Assembly (NCBI GenBank): GCA_001657325.1
Contig: LWRO01000021.1
Span: 160,835-224,834 of the forward strand
Origin: Geitlerinema sp. BBD 1991-9
Lineage (GTDB): Bacteria; Cyanobacteriota; Cyanobacteriia; Cyanobacteriales; Geitlerinemataceae
Length of the DNA: 64,000 bases
Direction: 5' to 3'
Positions 1 to 8,702 of the stretch are shown here, piece by piece. The notes beneath the pieces are model-generated. The model ran no database searches, had not been told where the DNA came from, and saw only the letters and a program-made list of their open reading frames with translations. Both the position numbers and the translations under genes were made by a program. The first letter of the stretch is position 1. Each line of letters starts with the position of its first letter.

Positions 1-101
1 TGGAGATAGTCGTAAAATTCAGCTCGATCGCCGTCGGAACCGCCGAGGAACGTCCCGTCGAGATCCGTGGCTAAGATTAAGGAATAACCGGAACTCATCA
101 T
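1..101 (-). CDS. HAD-family phosphatase, N-terminal part (cut by window edge)
   Basis: Only the first 33 codons are inside the window. They begin MMSSGYSLILATDLDGTFLG. The ATDLDGT stretch is HAD motif I: the first Asp is the phosphorylated nucleophile and the second the general acid/base. The GTFLGG continuation is typical of the HAD-IIB, sucrose-phosphate-phosphatase-like branch. It is divergent from the glucosylglycerol hydrolase gene, so a role in compatible-solute or sugar-phosphate metabolism is plausible. That is inference from the neighbour only. Two adjacent ATG codons make the exact start uncertain by one residue. Confidence 0.75.
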   Translation of the reverse strand, partial: MMSSGYSLILATDLDGTFLGGSDGDRAEFYDYL

Positions 102-466
102 CCATGCCCTGTACGACTAGACAGTTGAGAAGATGTCGATCGAGGGATTTACAAGCAGGTCGAGAGACGATCGTCCCTCTCCCACGTTATCGATCGATGC
201 CAACTCTCGACTGTCCGACCCGATGTTTTCAATGCTCGATATCGGGAAAAGATGTCCGATCTCGACTGGTTGTCGAACGCGCTCGAAGCGCATTTTGTTT
301 CCGAGTTTAATCTCGGCTTAAGCTTACCAAACTGGCTTTTGCTGATTTGGTATGGCAGTATTTGTTTAGTACATCATACACACAAGATACCCAAAATTCA
401 AATTCACCGGCTTTTGAGGTATTGCGTGGGTATCGCGAACGTTATTCTTTGAGAGAGCGCAATCTT
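102..466. other. Divergent intergenic region
   Basis: This gap lies between the divergent HAD gene and the hydrolase gene and must hold both promoters. The hydrolase reading frame stays open upstream to about position 347, but those 40 codons look non-coding in composition. I see no repeat, RNA structure or convincing sigma-70 box here. Confidence 0.5.
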
Positions 467-2977
467 ATGGTCCAAGCCGAGACAACGTCTACACCGTCGA
501 TCGAACTCGTAGAAGAGGCAACTCAAGCATTACTCGATCGAGCAGCCGAAATCGAGACCTCGGAGGCGACTTATTTTGAAAAAAGTCAACAACTCGCCCA
601 ATACCTCGGCGCTCACTATCGCGAAGACGGTTTGACAGAAATCGGCTTTTGGGCCCCCGAACTCACCGCCCAGGTGATGCGCCAAAAGGAAATCTATCTC
701 GAAGTCCTCACGCCGATCGAGTCGATCGATTTTCGCCAACGCCAACAGATCTCCCGCTTTTACCGCACTCGCCTCAACCTCGTGCAACAGGGGGAATTTT
801 TCTGGGGCGTTATCTCGGGCATGAAGGCGGGAACCCGAGATAACGCCGGCTCGTTCTATTGGCTGCGTTATGTCGACCAACAGGGAATCCTTCGCACGAT
901 CCGCGACGTCGTACCTTACTCGCTCCCTTACGGCATTTTCGCCCCCGCAGAGGTCTACGATATCGAAAGCCTCCAAAAAAAACGCGCCGATCTCGACTAT
1001 TTTGCCCACACGAGCGCGTCTCAACTGCCCGAATTTTTTACGAACACCGATCGACACGTCGATCTAACTGCGATTCCCCGCGTTCCCGCCCCGAACAACA
1101 TCCTACAAATTCACATCGGAACCGCTACGAAGGAAGGAACCCTCGAAAAGCTAACGCAACTGTACCGACGCATTTCGGACAAACTCGCCCACGACGAGCC
1201 CCTAACGCCTTCAGAGGAAAACTTCGTCAGCTACGATGCGGTGCAACTCCTTCCCACAGAGCCGACGATCGAATTTCGCACCGACTACAGCCCGGAAAGC
1301 GAATTTTTTATCTTCATCAGCGAAGCAGAAGACGAACTCACCGTCGAACTCAACAAACCCAACACACAAGATTGGGGCTACGACGTGCCGCTGTTGGGGT
1401 CGAGTACGACAAACCCCGCATTGCTGGGGAGTTTGCGCCCGGACGAAGTCGTTGATTTCATCGCCACACTTCACAATTTTTCCACCGGGCCGATTCAAGT
1501 GATTTACGATTTGGTTTACGGCCATGCAGACAACCAATCGGAACTCCTCGTCAATCGGGAATACCTGAAAGGCCCCAATATGTACGGGCAGGATTTAAAC
1601 CACCAACTGCCAACTGTACGGGCGATCTTTTTGGAAATGCAGCGACGCAAACTTAACACGGGTTGCGATGGCATTCGCATTGACGGCGGTCAGGATTTTC
1701 GCTTTTTCAACCCATTGTCAGGGGTGGTCGAACAAGACGATGCCTATTTATTAGCCATGAGTAACGTGGTTCAAGAAATTGGCGATTACAAGCGGTTGAT
1801 GTTTACCATCTTCGAGGACGGTCGCCCGTGGCCTCAAGATGGATGGGAAGAGATTTCGACGTATCGGGATTTGATCGATAAGATGCCAGAGTCTTATCAG
1901 TGGGGGCCGTTGATTTTTGCCCACAACACGCCAACGCTGAAGGGATTTTGGGAACGGAAGTGGCGGCGGATTTTGGAAGTGATGCACATCGGGAGTAACT
2001 GGATTACAGGATGTGCCAATCACGATACAGTGCGTCGGGGCAATCAAGTCGATTTGAATCAGCCGATCGACTGGAATTTGGGCGATACACTGTCGGACGT
2101 GCTGCGAAACGGTTACGACAATCCCGCGACGACGCTGTGGGTGTACGGGTTTAGTCCGGGTTTGCCGATGGATTTTATCAACGCCCTCGCTCACGCACCG
2201 TGGATGTTTTTCCGCAATACGGACGAACGCTATGGGGTCAAAGTCGTGTCGGAAGAGTTTGGATTCCTCGATTGGCAGATTACACCGGAAATTTACGATC
2301 GAGTGGAGTTGTTTACTCGTTTGAAGGCGTTGGGATTTACTGAACTCGAAGAGTTGCAGGCCTTCGGACGCGCACTGCAAGAGACGATGGCGGAAATGGA
2401 GTACGATCTCGTCCACGTTGCCGAAGCTTGTCAGGAATGCTTGGGGGAAGATACGACGGCTTGTCGGGTCGATCGATTGAAACTCCTCAATCACCCGGAA
2501 ATGGTGCATTTTCTCAAAACACTGGACGTGGCGCAGTTGAAAACGTTCGCGCTGTCGTTTATGGAGGATTGTTTTGAGGCTTGCAAGGTGTCTTACTACG
2601 AAGATCGGATCGATCCGATCCAAACAAGGTTTAACCGGAAGTTGCGAGAGTTCCGTCACACTCGCCCGTGGCTGGGACAAAATCTCATCGGTACGGATCG
2701 CTTTGATAAGTGCTCGGAAGGCGATCGAACGATTTTTTACGGCGTTCGCAGCAATCCTAACGACGGCTCTCAAGGCATTGCGATGGCCGCACATATGGGA
2801 GGCGAACCGATGAAGGTTCGTCTCGGAGAGTGGTTGGGCATTAATTTGAATCAGTGGGAAGTTGCGGTGGCTTCGCCAGGACTCGATCGAGATGGCAATT
2901 TAGACGATCTCAACAGCTTTGAGTTGAAGGATTCGGAAGGGCTACTGCTGTGTTTTGCGCCGAAACGCAAGCGCTAA
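467..2977 (+). CDS. gghA: Glucosylglycerol hydrolase (GH13-like)
   Basis: An 836-residue cytoplasmic protein with the signature regions of an alpha-amylase-type (GH13) barrel. DGIRIDGG carries the probable nucleophile (Asp406), TIFEDGRPW the acid/base (Glu450), and ANHD the transition-state stabiliser (Asp520); a region-I-like YDLVYGH lies near residue 347. Size and flanking sequence match the cyanobacterial glucosylglycerol hydrolases, which split the osmolyte glucosylglycerol to glucose and glycerol when salt stress ends. No GgpS is in the window. The glycerol kinase at 27.9 kb could use the glycerol, but it is not linked. The start is taken at MVQAETTS because the 40 upstream in-frame codons lack family-like sequence. 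Another GH13 activity such as a sucrose phosphorylase-like enzyme is the main alternative. Confidence 0.72.
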   Translation: MVQAETTSTPSIELVEEATQALLDRAAEIETSEATYFEKSQQLAQYLGAHYREDGLTEIGFWAPELTAQVMRQKEIYLEVLTPIESIDFRQRQQISRFYRTRLNLVQQGEFFWGVISGMKAGTRDNAGSFYWLRYVDQQGILRTIRDVVPYSLPYGIFAPAEVYDIESLQKKRADLDYFAHTSASQLPEFFTNTDRHVDLTAIPRVPAPNNILQIHIGTATKEGTLEKLTQLYRRISDKLAHDEPLTPSEENFVSYDAVQLLPTEPTIEFRTDYSPESEFFIFISEAEDELTVELNKPNTQDWGYDVPLLGSSTTNPALLGSLRPDEVVDFIATLHNFSTGPIQVIYDLVYGHADNQSELLVNREYLKGPNMYGQDLNHQLPTVRAIFLEMQRRKLNTGCDGIRIDGGQDFRFFNPLSGVVEQDDAYLLAMSNVVQEIGDYKRLMFTIFEDGRPWPQDGWEEISTYRDLIDKMPESYQWGPLIFAHNTPTLKGFWERKWRRILEVMHIGSNWITGCANHDTVRRGNQVDLNQPIDWNLGDTLSDVLRNGYDNPATTLWVYGFSPGLPMDFINALAHAPWMFFRNTDERYGVKVVSEEFGFLDWQITPEIYDRVELFTRLKALGFTELEELQAFGRALQETMAEMEYDLVHVAEACQECLGEDTTACRVDRLKLLNHPEMVHFLKTLDVAQLKTFALSFMEDCFEACKVSYYEDRIDPIQTRFNRKLREFRHTRPWLGQNLIGTDRFDKCSEGDRTIFYGVRSNPNDGSQGIAMAAHMGGEPMKVRLGEWLGINLNQWEVAVASPGLDRDGNLDDLNSFELKDSEGLLLCFAPKRKR

Positions 2978-3245
2978 CTGTCGAAATCGAAAGGTGACAG
3001 CGATCGAGCGCACCGTTTCGGACGGTACTCGATCGCCGATTTCCCCCAAGAAATTGCTTACATTAGGTTCGAGGTTGAAACGCAAGTCCGAACAACTGTT
3101 TGAGGATCGGACTGAGCGCTACCATCGCAGTTTTCGCCGAACGTCTGAGTTTTCAAACGTTCGATCGACAAGACGGATCTTTATTTGGCCTTTTCTTGAA
3201 CGAGCGTTCAAGAAAATTCAACACACAACCACGGAGAAACAAACC

Positions 3246-3695
3246 ATGAAATTGATGACCCTTTTAACCCTCTCGGCTCTGTTCGTCGCAGTTCCCACCG
3301 TGACGCCCCGTGTCATCGCAAGTCCCTCGAATCCCGAAGCGATCGAGACTTGGCAAGCCAGCACATCGGTCGTAAAATCCGGCAACTTCGAGGCAGTCGA
3401 ACATCCGACACAGGGCAACGCTCGCATCATCCTAGAAAACGGACGGCGTTACCTTGAAATCGGCGAAACCTTCCGCACGGATGAAGGGCCCGATCTGTTT
3501 GTGGTGTTGCATCGATCGGCATCTCCCGGGCTACACTTTAACGAAGGCGACTACATCACCCTCGGCGCGTTGCAAAGTACCACAGGCACTCAACGTTATC
3601 CGATCCCGAACGACATTAACGTGTCCGAGTACAACTCAGCAGCCGTTTGGTGTCGTCAGTTCAATGCGACGTTTGGCGCAGCACCGTTGAATTAG
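3246..3695 (+). CDS. DM13 domain-containing secreted protein
   Basis: A 149-residue protein. It has an N-terminal signal peptide (KLMTLLTLSALFVAVPTV, cleavage probably near residue 25), then one DM13 domain filling the rest. DM13 landmarks are the GNARIILENGRRYLEI strand region, GPDLFVVLH, and the C-terminal AVWCRQFNATFGAAPL with the single conserved Cys. DM13 is a presumed electron-transfer or redox domain of exported proteins; its substrate is unknown. A purine-rich ACGGAGA precedes the ATG. The reading frame is open for almost 100 codons upstream, but that part is low-complexity and lies before the Shine-Dalgarno site. It is monocistronic and convergent with aroF. Confidence 0.85.
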   Translation: MKLMTLLTLSALFVAVPTVTPRVIASPSNPEAIETWQASTSVVKSGNFEAVEHPTQGNARIILENGRRYLEIGETFRTDEGPDLFVVLHRSASPGLHFNEGDYITLGALQSTTGTQRYPIPNDINVSEYNSAAVWCRQFNATFGAAPLN

Positions 3696-3744
3696 GCGAG
3701 TCGTTCGCTCGGGTCAATTCTGGAAAGTGGTTTGTATTGATGGA

Positions 3745-3769
3745 GAGGGGCGCTCGGCATGCGCCCCTC
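3745..3769. terminator. GC-rich hairpin between convergent genes
   Basis: A perfect 9-bp stem (GAGGGGCGC / GCGCCCCTC) with a 7-nt loop sits between the convergent DM13 and aroF genes. It has no T-run on either side, so it may be a transcript-end stabiliser rather than a classic intrinsic terminator. Confidence 0.5.
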
Positions 3770-3821
3770 AGTCAATCGTATCAATGGATGTATGCAGGAG
3801 GTCTAGTCTGTTCGCGACGCT

Positions 3822-4877
3822 TTATGCAAAGGCCGGGCGTTTCTCCCAACGATCGATCGCGTTACCGATAACCGCGAGTTCGTCCATCAACTGACGGAAC
3901 TGTTCTGGGGTCAGCGATTGCGGTCCATCAGAAAGCGCTTTTTGCGGTGTCGGATGAACCTCGACCATCAACGCATCCGCACCTGCCGCCACTGCCGCTT
4001 TAGCCATCGCGGGAACCAAAGAGGCCCAACCCGTCCCGTGACTGGGATCGATCGTGATGGGTAAGTGGGTCAGCGTTCGCAACACGGGAATCACCGAGAG
4101 ATCGAGCGTATTGCGAGTGTAGCGTCGATCGAACGTGCGAATCCCCCGTTCGCAGAGAATCACATTGGAATTGCCCGCTGCGAGGATGTATTCAGCAGCC
4201 ATCAGCCATTCCTCGATCGTCGCCGACATCCCCCGTTTGAGGAGAACCGGTTTGCGCTGAGCGCCCACCTTTTTCAACAGGGCAAAATTCTGCATATTGC
4301 GCGCGCCCACTTGTAGCACGTCGGCAACTTCCGCAATTTTATCGATATCTTCTGCATCCATGACCTCGGTAATGACGCCCAGTCCCGAGATTTCGCGGGC
4401 TTTCGCCAGTAGTTCGAGAGCACTTTCGCCGTGGCCTTGGAACGCATAGGGAGACGTGCGAGGTTTGTAAGCCCCGCCCCGTAAGAACTGCGCCCCGGCT
4501 TCCTTGACGCGCAAGGCCGTTTCGACAATCATTTCCTCGTTTTCGACGGAACAGGGGCCGGCGATCGTGACAACGGGAGAGGTTTCGCCGAACGCAACCG
4601 TTCCCTCGGGCGTGGTAACGTTCACCACGCTAGGTTCGCCGTGGCGGAACTGACGACTCGCCCGTTTAAACGGTTGTTCGACGCGCAAAACTTGCTCGAT
4701 CCAAGGGCTGAGTTCTTGCAGTTGCAAGGGATCGAGATCGGCGGTATCGCCCACGAGTCCGATCACCACCTTGTAACGTCCGATAATGTTTTCGGGCGTT
4801 AATCCCCAGGATTCCATTTCTCGATTGAGGCGATCGATCTCCTCTTGCGGAGTACCGCTTTTCATCACGATAATCAT
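3822..4877 (-). CDS. aroF: 3-deoxy-7-phosphoheptulonate synthase (DAHP synthase, AroF type)
   Basis: A 351-residue enzyme of the first shikimate-pathway step, condensing phosphoenolpyruvate with erythrose 4-phosphate. Residues 1-70 form the small ferredoxin-like regulatory domain found on Bacillus/Thermotoga-type enzymes. The barrel follows, with the conserved [32 protein letters not shown] and DPSHGTG motifs and the metal-ligand CERGIRTF Cys and EVHP Glu. Length and motif order are complete. It stands alone, with a dispersed repeat element in its upstream region about 150 bp before the start. Confidence 0.96.
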   Translation of the reverse strand: MIIVMKSGTPQEEIDRLNREMESWGLTPENIIGRYKVVIGLVGDTADLDPLQLQELSPWIEQVLRVEQPFKRASRQFRHGEPSVVNVTTPEGTVAFGETSPVVTIAGPCSVENEEMIVETALRVKEAGAQFLRGGAYKPRTSPYAFQGHGESALELLAKAREISGLGVITEVMDAEDIDKIAEVADVLQVGARNMQNFALLKKVGAQRKPVLLKRGMSATIEEWLMAAEYILAAGNSNVILCERGIRTFDRRYTRNTLDLSVIPVLRTLTHLPITIDPSHGTGWASLVPAMAKAAVAAGADALMVEVHPTPQKALSDGPQSLTPEQFRQLMDELAVIGNAIDRWEKRPAFA

Positions 4878-5023
4878 CGGGCTACGCTCCCAAGATCGTT
4901 TTCAGCCAGCGATGCCAGCTCGTTTTTTTGCTTTTTTATATTGTATTGAATTTGACGGTCTTGACTTTGACAGATCGGGTCGATCGAACGCAACACATCA
5001 AACCCAAAGCACATCAAACACAA

Positions 5024-5146
5024 GGGGACATCTCAATTTCGTAGAATGACCCCTCAATTTCGTAGAATGACCCCTCCGCCTTCGGCACCTCCCCTTAGCC
5101 AGGGGAGGAGGGGTGGGGTTGCGATCCCAAAAGTTGAGATGCACCC
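5024..5146 (+). repeat. MITE-like inverted-repeat element, copy A
   Basis: A non-coding element with termini GGGGACATCTCA and TGAGATGCACCC, in inverted orientation to each other. The interior has a hairpin-forming CCTCCCCT...AGGGGAGG core. It is flanked immediately on both sides by the same 8 bp, AAACACAA (5016-5023 and 5147-5154), a perfect putative target-site duplication. Within the left arm a 21-bp unit (5034-5054) is tandemly repeated (5055-5075), which no other copy shows. Any reading frames across it are shadows. Confidence 0.85.
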
Positions 5147-5240
5147 AAACACAAAGCATCGAATACAAAACAAAAGAGCGATCGAAATTCGATCGCTCTC
5201 TTGCAAAACTCACGCCTCGAGATCTCGCGCCATTCACGTT

Positions 5241-5741
5241 TTAATCGTTCGATCGAGCGGAACGCCACGCCTCTCGAAGCCGTCCGAAGTTCGTTTGAAA
5301 CTCCTCCATCCCCAAAGCTGTACCTTTGCGGTCTTCATCCCAGGAAGCCGACAGTACCCCGTAACTCACACCGATGACCCCTAAGCCGAAACAGCCCATA
5401 CTCACCAGCAAGACAGCCACGTTGGGAAGGGGAAACCACGCCTGAGACACGGCAAAATAACTTCCCACCAAAGTCAACACGCCCAGTAGCGTTGGCGTAC
5501 CGCTAAACAAGGCGACGCGGGCGATCATCCGTCGGCTGACCGCCTCGGGAATTGCTTTTGAATTCGATCGAGCGTCGGATGAGGACGATCCAGTTGCCGC
5601 TTGGGACGTGGGTTCGTCCTTTCGTTTCCCTGACGGTTGAGGTTTTGACTCTCCAGTCGGGGGCGGTGGCGACGGTTTAGACTTTTTGCGTTTTTTTCCC
5701 GGTTCAAAGGGAAGGCGGCTGCGTTGGGGGTCAGAAGCCAT
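5241..5741 (-). CDS. PAM68 family photosystem II assembly protein
   Basis: A 166-residue protein. The N-terminal 65 residues are hydrophilic and rich in Lys, Pro and Ser. They are followed by the conserved PAM68 (DUF3464) core with two membrane segments (about residues 75-100 and 105-130) and a C-terminal motif around SASWDEDRKGTALGMEEF. Plant PAM68 and its cyanobacterial relatives assist early photosystem II assembly. It starts 14 bp after the stop of rpsO on the same strand, an arrangement common in cyanobacteria, so the two are probably cotranscribed. Confidence 0.88.
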   Translation of the reverse strand: MASDPQRSRLPFEPGKKRKKSKPSPPPPTGESKPQPSGKRKDEPTSQAATGSSSSDARSNSKAIPEAVSRRMIARVALFSGTPTLLGVLTLVGSYFAVSQAWFPLPNVAVLLVSMGCFGLGVIGVSYGVLSASWDEDRKGTALGMEEFQTNFGRLREAWRSARSND

Positions 5742-5755
5742 AAAAAAATTGTGTT

Positions 5756-6025
5756 TTAACCGCGAATACCGAGACGACCGATCAGCGTGCGATAATGGCT
5801 TTCGTCTTTGTTCCGAATATATCCGAGCAAGCTTTTACGCTGCCCGATCATTTTCATCAACCCTCTTTGAGAGGAAAAGTCTTTTTTATTGCTACGGAGG
5901 TGCTGGCTGAGGCGGTTGATGCGTTCCGTCAGCATGGCCACTTGCACTTCAGCCGATCCGGTGTCGGTTTCGTGCTGTTGATATTCAGCCAAGATTTCTT
6001 GCTTGCGCTCTTGGGTGAGGGACAT
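5756..6025 (-). CDS. rpsO: 30S ribosomal protein S15
   Basis: An 89-residue protein, the standard S15 length. It carries the family pattern [33 protein letters not shown] and the C-terminal [17 protein letters not shown]15 binds 16S rRNA and nucleates the platform of the small subunit. PAM68 follows 14 bp downstream. Confidence 0.98.
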   Translation of the reverse strand: MSLTQERKQEILAEYQQHETDTGSAEVQVAMLTERINRLSQHLRSNKKDFSSQRGLMKMIGQRKSLLGYIRNKDESHYRTLIGRLGIRG

Positions 6026-6092
6026 AATCGGCTCTTCGAGTTGAACTATTGCAAATTACCAATATATCACAGGACGTGGGGATTTCCTATGC

Positions 6093-6236
6093 TTAACGTT
6101 CCTGTCGTTGGTCTCGCTCTTGTCGTCGGCGATCGCGCCATTCGGCCAAGGTGAGATAGCCAATGCCCCCCGTCACAACGACCAACAGACTTAAAGCCGT
6201 GATGGATAACACGCTAAATACGAGATTATCGTCCAT
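6093..6236 (-). CDS. Small single-helix membrane protein (possibly NdhP-like)
   Basis: A 47-residue protein starting MDDNLVFSVLS. One hydrophobic helix (about residues 6-30) is followed by a strongly basic tail (AEWRDRRRQERDQRQER). The start is fixed by a perfect AGGAGG six to seven bases before the ATG. The open frame upstream has no such site and is AT-poor and unstructured. Length, a short acidic N-terminus, one helix and a basic stromal-type tail fit the small NDH-1 subunit NdhP. I cannot confirm that from memory of the family, so the function is tentative. It lies between rpsO and the divergent psb27. Confidence 0.6.
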   Translation of the reverse strand: MDDNLVFSVLSITALSLLVVVTGGIGYLTLAEWRDRRRQERDQRQER

Positions 6237-6436
6237 ACAACCTCCTGAAGAGTTAACGCCTCTCGATCGTACTTCAAGTTGGAATTGAAGAGATCGTGCT
6301 AGTTGGCACGTCGTTCGATACAACGTTCGACGCGACGATCGAGGGTCAAACGACCGGACAGAACAGATCGCGATTTGCCTTTTCAGGTTAGGATCGACGT
6401 ACTTTCAAATCTCGTCGTTATTGCCACTTTAGATTT

Positions 6437-6832
6437 ATGAATCGATTCTTATCGCGCCTGTTGGCATTGTTATTAGTGGTGGTGGTTGGGTTAGTGGGAT
6501 GCGCTCCTGGCTCTAACCTGACCGGAAACTATTCTGAAGATACTTTAGCGCTCGTAAACAGTTTGCGAACGGCGATCGAGTTGCCCGACGGCACGCCTGA
6601 AAAAATGGCAGCACAAGCGGAAGCCAAGCATGACATCGACGACTTTTTCTCGCAGTATCGTCGCAATCCGAACGTCGCCAAACTCACGTCGTTTACCACG
6701 ATGCGAACAGCACTCGATGCCCTAGCGGGACATTACCGTTCCTACGGGAACCGTCCGCTGTCGCCGAAACTCAAACAGCGTTTAGAGCAAGAATTCCGAC
6801 GAGTAGAAGCCGCCCTAAAACGCGGCGCGTAA
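6437..6832 (+). CDS. psb27: Photosystem II assembly lipoprotein Psb27
   Basis: A 131-residue protein with a lipoprotein signal peptide (lipobox LVGC, Cys22) and a four-helix Psb27 body. Family landmarks are GNYSEDTLALVNSLR, the EKMAAQAEAKHDIDDF region, SFTTMRTALDALAGHY and PLSPKLKQRL. In cyanobacteria Psb27 binds CP43 on the lumenal side during photosystem II assembly and repair, before the oxygen-evolving cluster is finished. It is followed by a hairpin and is monocistronic. Confidence 0.95.
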   Translation: MNRFLSRLLALLLVVVVGLVGCAPGSNLTGNYSEDTLALVNSLRTAIELPDGTPEKMAAQAEAKHDIDDFFSQYRRNPNVAKLTSFTTMRTALDALAGHYRSYGNRPLSPKLKQRLEQEFRRVEAALKRGA

Positions 6833-6850
6833 AATCGTATCGATCGACTG

Positions 6851-6888
6851 ACGCAGCACGAGTGGAACGATCTCCACAGGTGCTGCGT
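6851..6888 (+). terminator. Hairpin after psb27
   Basis: An outer 9-bp stem, ACGCAGCAC / GTGCTGCGT, encloses a second small stem (GTGGA / TCCAC). It lies 19 bases after the psb27 stop codon. No T-run follows, so it is a probable but not classic terminator. Confidence 0.55.
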
Positions 6889-7008
6889 TCGCGTATAACG
6901 GAAAGTAGTGGCAATCAGTCGATCTCGTTGGCGTAAGAAGGGTGCGGATGCAGACGACGATCGATTGAAAGGAAATATCAGTCGTTTCGTTCCCTCTGTT
7001 CGCTTTAG

Positions 7009-8502
7009 ATGTTTGGGTTTTTCGCTACTCTTACCGATCTCGGTCGTCGTTGGTCCTATAGCCTTGCCGCCACTTTGGCAACCACAGCGCTGACGAGCAG
7101 CAATCCGACGTTAGCCGAGCTGCCTCACTCAGTTGCGCCCTGTCGGTTGCCCGCTCAAGCCGTGGTAGAAAAGGAAATGCTTCGTCAAGAAGCTCTCAGT
7201 GGCGATACCGATGCCCTCGGACGCTATCAGATCGCGGTCGCTCGCCATCGATCGACGTTACAACAGTGTCGCCAGCAAAACTGGCCGCGACGACAAGCCA
7301 TTTGGCTGCGATTGTATCCCTGCGATGCGAAATCGGGACGACTCGAGCAAGTGCTCGATCGAATTGTCAATCACGGCTACAACGAGGTTTATCTCGAAAC
7401 CTTCTACGACGGCCAAGTCTTGCTTCCCGCCAACGACAACCCAACGCCTTGGCCCTCTGTCGCTCGATCGTCGGAATTCGAGGAAGTCGATTTACTCGCT
7501 CAGGCCATCGAAAAAGGTCGAGAACGAGGTTTAAAGGTATATGCGTGGCTATTTACGATGAATTTTGGCTACGCTTACGGACAACGAAGCGATCGAGCTT
7601 CAGCCTTAGCCCGTAACGGCGAAAACCTCACCACCCTCAACCACCTTCGCGCCGACGCCTCGAACAACGACAGTCTTCTCCACAGCTACGCCTCGCAAGC
7701 CTTTATCGATCCCTACAGTCCGCAAGCGCGACGAGATTACCAATGGCTCGTTTATTCTGTGTTGCAACGCCAACCCGACGGCGTTCTGTTCGATTACGTG
7801 CGCTATCCACGATTGCCCGGTGCGGAGTCCGTGGCCACGAAAGTGAGCGATCTCTGGATTTACGGGGAAGCTTCTCGTACAGCACTGCTACAGCGGGCCC
7901 GCAACGACAGAGGGCGAGCGCTCCTCGAACGCTATCTCGATCGAGGCTATTTGACCGAAGAAGACGTTCGATCGATCTCCACTCGTTATCCTCAAGACGG
8001 CGAACCCCTGTGGCAAGCTACTCGAACGCCAAACGGCTCTCTTCAAACTCGCCTTTGGCATTTGAGTGTCGCCCACGCCGTGCAAGGCATTCTCGACTTT
8101 CTCGATTTGGCCGTCCAACAAGTCGATCGTCAAAACATTCCGGCTGGGGCAGTGTTCTTCCCGAACGGCAACCAACCTGTCGGTGACGGCTTCGACTCTC
8201 GTTTACAGCCCTGGGATCGCTTTCCTGCTTCGATGGAATGGCACCCCATGCTCTACGGCGTTTGCGGCAATGCCAGTTGTATTCTGACGCAGCTAGAGCG
8301 CGTTCTTGCCTTGGCTCCCGAAGAAACTGAAATGGTGCCAGCTCTAGCTGGGGTTTGGGGCGAACCGATCTCGAACCGTCCTTCCCTAGAAGCTCAAATG
8401 TACGCACTCCGACAAGCAGCACCGCAAATCGATGCCGTCAGTCACTTTGCATACTCTTGGCAGTTTCCGGAGTCCGATCGAAACCGGAAAATGTGCGAGT
8501 AG
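7009..8502 (+). CDS. Family 10 glycosylhydrolase-like protein (GHL10), exported
   Basis: A 497-residue protein with an N-terminal hydrophobic export segment (about residues 12-35). The GHL10/DUF187-type barrel starts near residue 93 (RQAIWLRLYPCD) and runs through YNEVYLETFYDG, LKVYAWLFTMNFGY, the active-site-like strand DGVLFDYVRYP, and MEWHPMLYG. Members of this family are predicted to cut polysaccharides of the envelope; the substrate here is unknown. Six Cys residues fit a periplasmic location. Monocistronic, ending about 50 bp before the Pho box of the pst locus. Confidence 0.82.
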   Translation: MFGFFATLTDLGRRWSYSLAATLATTALTSSNPTLAELPHSVAPCRLPAQAVVEKEMLRQEALSGDTDALGRYQIAVARHRSTLQQCRQQNWPRRQAIWLRLYPCDAKSGRLEQVLDRIVNHGYNEVYLETFYDGQVLLPANDNPTPWPSVARSSEFEEVDLLAQAIEKGRERGLKVYAWLFTMNFGYAYGQRSDRASALARNGENLTTLNHLRADASNNDSLLHSYASQAFIDPYSPQARRDYQWLVYSVLQRQPDGVLFDYVRYPRLPGAESVATKVSDLWIYGEASRTALLQRARNDRGRALLERYLDRGYLTEEDVRSISTRYPQDGEPLWQATRTPNGSLQTRLWHLSVAHAVQGILDFLDLAVQQVDRQNIPAGAVFFPNGNQPVGDGFDSRLQPWDRFPASMEWHPMLYGVCGNASCILTQLERVLALAPEETEMVPALAGVWGEPISNRPSLEAQMYALRQAAPQIDAVSHFAYSWQFPESDRNRKMCE

Positions 8503-8547
8503 GGTTTGGGGAAAGAGCAGCGAGGCATCGATGGAGTCGATCGACAT

Positions 8548-8566
8548 CTTAAGCAGAGCTTAACGT
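8548..8566 (+). promoter_or_regulatory. Predicted Pho box upstream of the pstC-pstA fusion
   Basis: Two 8-bp units, CTTAAGCA and CTTAACGT, are spaced exactly 11 nt start to start (3-nt spacer). This is the arrangement of cyanobacterial PhoB/SphR boxes. It lies 137 bp upstream of the fused permease start. Only two good units are present, so this is weaker than the box at 12210. Confidence 0.55.
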
Positions 8567-8702
8567 CAACTCGTCGTTTTTTTGAGATCGTAAAAGTATC
8601 TTCGGCATCTGCTCGATACAGTCGCCCCCCAAACATCGAACGCTAACTCACGAGGCACGGAAAACGTTTCTCGAGTCGTTAGTCAATCTCAATTCCCTTT
8701 AT

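Noticed and set aside
5046..5384. A 112-codon frame across MITE copy A
   Set aside because: The frame is created by the repeat and continues antisense to the PAM68 gene.
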